Shown one piece after another: positions 56,135 through 64,000 of a stretch of 64,000 bases of DNA. A program made the position numbers and the translations under genes. Position 1 is the first letter of the stretch. Each line of letters begins with the position of its first letter. Origin of the DNA: Lineolata rhizophorae (Eukaryota > Ascomycota > Dothideomycetes > Lineolatales > Lineolataceae); assembly GCA_010093515.1 (NCBI GenBank), contig MU001670.1, positions 1,766,003 through 1,830,002 on the forward strand. The letters run 5' to 3'. The notes below the pieces were generated by a model. It saw only the letters and a program-made list of their open reading frames with translations. It had not been told where the DNA came from and ran no database searches.

Positions 56135-59100
56135 TTACACTTTCTTTCGTAGGTAGATCTCAGGAGTTACAACTTCAAGATGCTCGTACGGAAACGCCCA
56201 GACAGGACTATCATTTGTGTGTACGATGACAAACCGACGGAACTTGTTCAGGTTCACGACCGCCCATCCAGCGAACCACTCCGCGAGCTTTTCCGTTGCC
56301 GCCTCTTCATTACGATCCCAAAGACTTGGATATTCGGGCATTGTATCGGGGTGCACCGATAAAAGATGCGAATCCTCGGATGGATGCAGTGGATGATAGG
56401 GGTCTAACAGGTGTGGCGGCACCAAGTCGAAAACTTGGGATGCTAGTCTCATTCTCCTGCGGGAGTTAATTAGAGCACAAAAGCTGAATCGGATTATAGC
56501 TTAGATACGTACGGATTGTCCTGGCCATTAGGCATGACTGCCGCTTCTTGCATCATTAGTTGTTGGACGAAGTGCATGAAGCCAGGCCTGCCGACGACTT
56601 TGCGCTCTGAGGATTTCTTTTTTGTAAAGTCACTATCGAGCTTTGTGAATACTTTGAGTGCCTCAGCCGGCCTGTGAACGATGACATCGTCGGTTATCAA
56701 GGTAGCCTCGCCCGCTGGTAGCAACCAGCTAAATGTGTACCTCTCCATGTCATTCCAGCTCCCCAGTGGGTCGTCGCTGCCGAGTTTGAAGAAATTGAAA
56801 TTCCCATTTATCATTGATAACAAGCCCGGGAGTGACCCGAAGTCGTAGAACTCGGAGTGGAACTGCATCTGTAAGCATGAGAATAAGACAACCGTGCGAC
56901 AAGAATTACTAACGATCACAACTCCAGACTTGCAATGCGTGCGGAAATGATCCCAGGAGCCAGATGTTCCAGCGTGCCATACAGTTGCTTCAAGAGAATG
57001 GAAGTACTTTGTTGCGAGCTCAATCTCCTCAGAGTGGCGGGGATGGAACAAGAGGAATACATTTTTATCCCGGTTTGCCGTCGGAGAATGTTCAAAAAGC
57101 GAGTCGCCTTGGATTCCATAGAGCGCAGAAAGAATCTGTTTTGTCGATGACTGAGAGCTTTCTTTGCCATCTCCGGAGGTAATGAAGGCATTCGGAGGCG
57201 GAAGACGATCGAAAACATAGAAGTGAAGTTTTGCTTGGGGGTGGTGGTCCGCTTTAGGGTCTAGAAACTTCCATTTGTCCATCGCAACGGGGACAACAAG
57301 CGTCGCGGCGTCTTTTGTGTAAATAACCCCGCCCGCGACGTTCATTTTCAATAGTTCGGAGTATGCTTCCAATGCGGTTGCCGCTTCTTTTCGCGGAAGA
57401 ATATCTCCAGAGGCAATAATCTGACAGTCCTGTCCAGGCACGATATACGCTTCGAAATGCTCTGCCAGAATAATATGCTTTACTTCAACGCAAGACTTCG
57501 GTGGACTCAGTTGTTTAGCCTCAGTGGTAAGGCCAATCCATTGGACAGTAAGGTCTTGAAAGCCATCTGAGTCTTTCGTCATGACCCGGAGTCGTCCTCG
57601 GATAGCGCCATCAAGAGTGCGGTGGTTTATAGTGGGTTTGATGGATTCGGACGTTAGAGCAAAAGACATGGCGTTCGCAACTGGCAGATCTTGCGGGGTC
57701 TCTGGAGGGGAGTCTGATGGAGGTCTGGATGGAGGTCCGGATATAGGGCCTGGCAGAGGTGTTGAAGACGGAACCGGGGGAGGACCCTCAGACTCGATCG
57801 GCTCAACGACTTTCGAATTGTCTTGTGCGTGGTTAGTTTCGGGCATAAAACCATTTCAATACAAACCCTGTGACTGATGTTTGAGGAGTTCAATATCTAC
57901 TTACCACGACCACTGCCCGGCAATGAAGCCACAACGCCAGTATTCTCGTGTGCGAATGGGCATTCTGCGTCTGATTTGAAACAGTGGCCTCGATTCCAGT
58001 AAAAACATGTCAAAATCTTGCGAGCCGCAGGAGGAGCCTGGGAAGGGTCTACTTTCTTGGGCTGTTTAGCACCCCCTGCTCGGCTGGCGACAAGCCCTGT
58101 ATTCCAGTGCGCAAACCCGCACTCTACAGCAGACTTTGTGCAGGTAGAATGCCACCAGAAGTAGCAAGTCAGTGCAGGAGAGGCGTATTTCGGCGGGATT
58201 TTTCCATCTGAAGAGGCAACTTCTGGAGTTTCACGGTGGAGAAACCTGCATGGGTCGAATGGACAGTCCATATGATGTTTCCAATACCAACATGTTATTG
58301 GCACTTTGCATTCCTCACCGGGAAGGAGTCGGACTGGGCGTCCAGCCTTATTTGGCTCCGTCGATAGTGCTTGGTTTGAAGTGGCGAAAAAAGGTTGGGT
58401 ATTTGAGGTTGACATCTTATCTTCTCCACGTCTAGAAGGATCATCCCGGGTATTCTCGAAACCATTCAGAGCACCCCTGTCTACGCGCAAGCTGTAGATC
58501 GAGTCCATGCTATTCCGCTTGTCAGGCAGCGCAGCTTTATCCGGTGGCAATGGCGCAGCATCCTCATCTCCGAAGAACACTAGATCCTCTTCGTTAGGGG
58601 CCTTCTCATTTCGTGATGCAAGTTCCACTCTTCTCCTTGTAGCTAAGTTTTTGAACTGCCTCCCGCCAATTTCATTATCTTCGGCAAAATCTGGCCGTTG
58701 GCGTTCTCTACGTTTCGGTGTCTTATCCCAATTGGAGAGGATGTTCGAACCAGACACTAATAGACATTAGTAGGACGCCCTTATAAGAAGACAAGGTAAG
58801 TTATAGGGATGGTAGGGTTTGCTTTAAACTGCCGAAATAGTGGGCACATACCTTTTCTCTTTGGTTTTTCTGGCGTTTTAGTCTGGTTTGTTAGAGGACT
58901 TTGGGTCGAAATAGATCCGCAACTATTTCTAGCCGTGGTTGTGTCAATTGTAGGCATTTCAGGCGCACTCTTGGTTCGGGATGTAGGCGGCCGCATTTCC
59001 TGCAGTAAGTTTGAAGGCGTTGATGCCTCAGCAGAGTCTTGCTGTACGTCTTGTGTACGGCTAGTTGAGAGCTCAGCATGTTTCATCCTGGGATCTTGGT

Positions 59101-60331
59101 CATCGTCGCCAAGAGGGTGGGAGTGTGATGCATCGGACCCAGAGCATTGTTCTAGGGACTTGCTCATGTGGCACCATTCCTTGTCTGACACTGGCGATGG
59201 CGATCGTATATAACCCGAATGCCGAAGAGGTGGAGGCGGGGAATGTTCCTCGGAACCCTGTTCGTTGTTTACGTCCTGTTCCTCACCCTTCCTCGCAGTG
59301 GAGATTTGCTGGGTTTGGGCTAGTCTTCTTCTGATCCTCAGCGGCTGACTGTCCTCACTGCTGTCACTAGACCCGCTCTCAGAATCTGAGACTACAAAAG
59401 CCCCGATTTTATTCGACCCTCGGGGACGCTTATTAGGGCGCGGACTCTGCTCCCTAGCTCCAGGTTTGGCGGTCGTATTTGCGTTTAGCATTTCGATATC
59501 CTCCGCCTCCATTTGCTCAGGTGACCCAACCACTGGAACGCCATACTGCAGACGTTTCTTCTGCCTAAGTTCTTTCCGGCGTTGTGCAGCCTCTTCGACG
59601 GCTTCAACTTGGGCTGCCCATTCCTCGACATTGAAAGGTTGCTCAAGCCCCTTTTTAACGCGGGTTTGGTGGTCTTGCCATATAAGCAGCGGCGCGTCGC
59701 TCGACAGGTTGCATGCAGGCTCCCACGTGGACCTGAGAATGTCGTATCCTTCCCATTTGAGCAAATAAGAGAGGGTGCCGTCCTCTTCTGTCCGCTCCGC
59801 AAGAATACCCTCTAGAGGATATTCCGACCTGGGCTCGCTCGGCACGGTCGAGGTGAACGAGATAGAATCGTCTTCAACACTCTGTTGCGATGCATCGTTG
59901 AGGTTTCCATTGAATTGCGCCGGAGATACCCACATTTCGTGTTGGGTTTGCTGCACAGACGACTCCATAGGAACGATAATGCCGTGATCAGGATGCGGCG
60001 CCATACAATAAATTCGAGCCTGGCTCTTCAACTGCTCGATAGAGTACTGTGGGCCACTCTTCCCAAGCTTACGAAAATCCTCGGCCAAAAGGCCGTATCC
60101 GTTTTGACCCGACTCGCGAAGACGGGCAAGGAGAATTTTGTTAAGATCTAGGACGCAGTCGGAAAATCGGTCGGCTCCATAGCGTTCCACGCCGCGCACG
60201 ATGCGACGAAGGTCTGCTAGACTTTTCGACACTTCAAGCGAATCGAGCAGCTTCTCGGGCCATCCTGCAGCAGCAGCCCGTTTTAAAAGATGGTCTACAG
60301 CGTCGCGGTCGCGCAAATTCAAGCCTGGCAT
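56135..60331 (-). CDS. Chromodomain + three CCCH zinc fingers + possible Chp1-like C-terminal domains (1305 aa, 5 exons)
   Basis: Exons on the minus strand are 60331-58852, 58756-57905, 57821-56914, 56868-56513 and 56456-56135. The start is the ATG of MPGLNLRDRD. A chromodomain at about 171-225 (YPLEGILAERTEEDGTLSYL, LKWEGYDILRSTWEP) keeps aromatic-cage candidates Tyr171, Trp193 and Tyr196, so methyl-lysine binding is likely. A charged, Ser-rich linker leads to three CCCH fingers at about 649, 691 and 744 (CWYWKHHMDC, CYFWWHSTC, CFYWNRGHC), each followed by FLH or FAH. The last 480 residues contain a beta-rich segment (MDKWKFLD, KLHFYVFDR) and a Rossmann/PIN-like segment (KNVFLLFHPRHSEEI, GSWDHFRTHCKSGVVI). 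That order recalls fission-yeast Chp1, a heterochromatin and RNAi factor; this is inference. The exon 3 acceptor may also lie 12 nt downstream (57809), and the 45-nt intron 56913-56869 is in frame, so it could be retained. Confidence 0.78.
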
Positions 60332-60911
60332 GATAATTAGCGAGACCAGTATGTTCAATATTGGACTAAGGATGCATGGGATAGTTCCCGGTCAAGGCAA
60401 CATAGAAGCACGACGATACAGGCAGCTTGGCACGCGCCAGGTCTCGACGTGGCCTCACAGTTGCCGGTCGGCTTTTGGCGAAAGGCAAGCAAGTGCGCGA
60501 ACTTACAAGAACGTTGCGTAGCTGATGTGACGAAGGCAGCATTACTTGCACGGAAGGTGAACGCATGTAGAGGTTGAGCTATGGGCATCACGTGATGGCG
60601 GACAGCGGGTTTCGGCTGGGCGGCTGCCGCAGCGAGCGCCCATTGGCTGCGAGGCGGCGAGTGGGAGGGAAAGGTGGCTTGGCGCTCCAGCTCCACCATC
60701 CCCCAGCGGCACCTTCTCGCGCAGCCACCCACCCGCACACGTCGCCGCACCAGAGACCCTAATCTGCCTCGCCAACGGCCGCTTCTCGCTCGAGACCGCC
60801 AGACGCAACAGCACTCGCTTCCCTATTTTGAGAAGCCCGACCGCATCGCGCTCCTTGTCCTCTCTCGCATCTGCTCAGCACAGCTCGTCTGTTTCCTGCT
60901 CTCACTTAGCC
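60332..60911. promoter_or_regulatory. Divergent promoter region (chromodomain gene / rab11)
   Basis: 580 bp between divergent start codons. The rab11-proximal half is C/T-rich leader sequence ending GCC-ATGG. A CACGTGA site lies at 60590-60596. No other feature seen. Confidence 0.6.
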
Positions 60912-61851
<940 letters not shown>

Positions 61852-62555
61852 AGTAAGATGCCACTCGACTGGTCTTAGTTGATTATAAGCTTAGGAACTG
61901 CACCGGTCTGGGTTCTTTGTTTTTCTGTATTGGCGTAGTGCTCTTCTCCGCCATTGCGTTGGAGCAGGGAAGAGAGTTGCGCTCTTCTATATGGGCTCGG
62001 CGTCTTCTTTTCTAGGCTTTAGGGACAATTGAACGTCTTTCATATGCTCTGGTTTCCACGCCTTTCTCGTCTCTCTCTATGTCCCTGCGGACTCCCCACC
62101 TTTCACTCAAAACTATGGCTTGGCTTTAGCCCGTTTTTCTTTCCGCGGCGGGCTGCATTGAGGTTTGGTCCGGAGGGTCTAGTGTAAGTTCTGCATCTTG
62201 ATGAACTCAAATGAAGAATGTCAAAAAAAAAAAAGAAAAAAAATTTCGCGGAGTGACGGCTGATTCACACATCAAAGCAAACAGGGTATGTGTCTATAGC
62301 GAAAGTGGACTCCGTGTGCTCAAACTTTGCCTGCCAGATCTATATATTGGAAGACCACCAAAGACGTTTGGCTTCGGCCGGAGGTATGAAACGACTTTGG
62401 CTAATAAGCCACATGCAGCGAAATGCAGCAACTCCTGGGACGCCATTCTGAAGGCATGCAAAAGGCCCGTCTATAGAAGAAGACGGAACATGCAAAAACC
62501 AAAACGATCCACAAACATGCCTGTGCAACCAACCCGTCCGATAGCCTAAACATGA
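61852..62555. other. Convergent intergenic region
   Basis: About 700 bp between rab11 and the transporter gene, holding both 3' UTRs. An A-rich run lies at 62222-62243. No gene seen. Confidence 0.6.
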
Positions 62556-64000
62556 CTATACATAAACTTCCTGCCTGTTATTCCCCTTCATGAGGTTGGT
62601 ATCGCGCCATGTATCTTCCTGCTTAGTTCCAGGCGGCAACCACCCGCCGCCACCAGGTCCACCACCGCCACCAATACTGCTATTCATTCGAAGGAGACTT
62701 GGACCATCTCCCCTCTTGTCGGACACGTACGGGGACGTAAAGCCGTTCGCAGGTGCCATGATCGGCTGTGGTGAGAGTGTTATGAGCGAAGCGGAACTGC
62801 TTTTATTCACGTCCGTTGTGAGCGGAAGTAGAGTATCGCGATTGCTTGCTTGCAAGGCACGAGCTCTACGGTCCGCCTTGGCGGCGTCCGACGTGCGGTC
62901 GTATAGGTACAAACCCACGAAGGTGAGAACGATGCCGGTGGCCTGGATATTGGTCATGGCATTGCCAAACCAAACAATAGCGAAACAGATAACGAAGACG
63001 CGTTTAATGAGCGAGGCGACCGAATAGGTGACGGGAGAAACCATGCTAAGTAGGATAAAGGCGACTAAGTTCTGCAAAAAGTGGAAGGATCCGTTGAAGA
63101 CGAACTCGAGTGCGAGCCGGCCGTGATCCAACGAGCCCGGCTTCTCCGTCAGTTCCACGGATGCGTCGTGCAGGAAATCAAAAAGTAGCGGGAAACCTTC
63201 CGACCACATCCAGAGCGGAAAGGTAAAGAGGAACGCGAGGCCGGACGAGTAACAAAGTAAATTGAGCTTGTCGGGTTTACGACTCCGTCCACCACTTTTC
63301 TCGGCTTCGGCGGCCTCATTGAAGAGTTTTTTGGAGACGATGTTTTGTGTGACGAAAAGAAGGGCGCTGGCTAACGCAGTCACAACCCCAATGAAGTTGG
63401 CTGAGAAATTGGCCGAGCATGCCATAACAACTCCAAGAGTGAGAGGCACCAGAGAGAGATAGGTGGCGACGGAGTAGTGAATACGCAAAAAGATGCGGTA
63501 TGCAAGTACAGTGAACAATGGGGAAAGGCCCTTGATCGTGTGGACAAGAGACACGGGGATTCGGGACATTGAATCGGAGCTGAGGATGTGGCCGCCAATT
63601 TGGAAAGCCGCGAGGGGTAGAGTTGTGAGGATAAGGTCGCGGGAGGGAGGGCGAATACCATTTTTGACGGCAGGTATATATGCGCGGATAATTGGATATC
63701 TACGGGAGAGCCACGCGAGGACTATACACCAAGAAGAGACGAAGCCAAATTGCACAATCGTGAGGGTTATGGGCTTCGGTAGGGCATTGAGGATGGCCTT
63801 AGACGAGGTGTTGGAAAGTATGGAGGTCGCATACCACAAAAGGCATAAGAGCTTGGGGGCCGATTAGCCATAGGAGGCGGATATGGCCATTTAAGTACTG
63901 GTAGAAGACATACAATGAGTTTCGGTGATAACGGCGCCTTCAAAGCATCTGCCAGCTCATGCGCGTTATCACTCACGCTCCCTTGTCGCGTCCTTATGTT
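62556..64000 (-). CDS. Triose-phosphate-transporter-family (Sly41/SLC35-type) membrane protein, N-terminus outside window
   Basis: Exons on the minus strand are 63851-62556 and 63914 to beyond 64000; the 62-nt intron joins PLSPKLI to LLCLLWYATSILSNTSSKAI. About ten hydrophobic helices alternate with short loops. LWYATSILSNTSSKAIL, HTIKGLSPLFTVLAYRIF and ASLIKRVFVICFAIVWFGNA are typical of the nucleotide-sugar/triose-phosphate transporter (TPT) superfamily, in particular the Sly41 branch of the fungal early secretory pathway. The C-terminal 100 residues are hydrophilic with a Gly-rich run (SSIGGGGGPGGGGWLPPG) and probably face the cytosol. At least 460 residues are visible. Substrate is unknown. 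The upstream exon is open to the window edge, so the start codon is not seen. Confidence 0.85.

Overview
This window is a 64 kb piece of a filamentous ascomycete (Pezizomycotina) nuclear genome, most likely a sordariomycete and perhaps a hypocrealean. The basis is short GT-AG introns (mostly 45-145 nt) with CTAAC/TGAC-like branch points, GC-rich third codon positions, pyrimidine-rich leaders, and the gene set. There is no bacterial operon structure. I see no tRNA, rRNA or CRISPR.

Layout. 0-7.4 kb: the 3' end of an ESS2/DGCR14-type splicing factor, a 1058-aa coiled-coil protein on the minus strand, and the RuvB-like ATPase gene rvb2. 7.4-22.7 kb is very gene-poor. It holds one gene, a Ran1/Ksp1-type kinase, behind a long CT-rich leader with two clear upstream ORFs. 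It then continues through about 5 kb of noncoding DNA into an AT-rich, gene-free block at 19.9-22.0 kb. 22.7-27.9 kb: yhm2 (mitochondrial citrate/oxoglutarate carrier) and cit1 (mitochondrial citrate synthase), both on the minus strand. 30.1-36.7 kb: an Nrd1/Seb1-type transcription terminator, hem13 (coproporphyrinogen III oxidase with an N-terminal organelle-targeting/anchor extension) and atg8, the last two divergent. 36.7-40.6 kb: a degenerate area with an unidentified broken coding fragment, an ~84-bp direct duplication, and a secreted-type alpha/beta hydrolase that has lost its 5' part. 41.2-50.6 kb: a Zn2Cys6 regulator, a tiny NCE101-type gene with a 466-nt intron, a diverged ~235-bp tandem duplication, and a 1533-aa protein with six Myb-like repeats, a WD40 domain and a C-terminal zinc ribbon. 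52.4-64 kb: a 78-aa orphan, a secreted GMC oxidoreductase, a 1305-aa protein joining a chromodomain to three CCCH fingers and a C-terminal half that may resemble fission-yeast Chp1, Rab11, and the edge-truncated gene of a triose-phosphate-transporter-family protein.

Functional links. yhm2 and cit1 act on the same mitochondrial citrate pool. ESS2, Nrd1/Seb1, RVB2, the Myb-WD40 protein and the chromodomain protein are all nuclear factors for RNA processing or chromatin. The chromodomain-CCCH protein and the Myb-WD40 protein have the most unusual architectures in the window. Exon coordinates were derived by hand from splice consensus, frame and family similarity. No alignment or database search was possible, so family names rest on recognised motifs.
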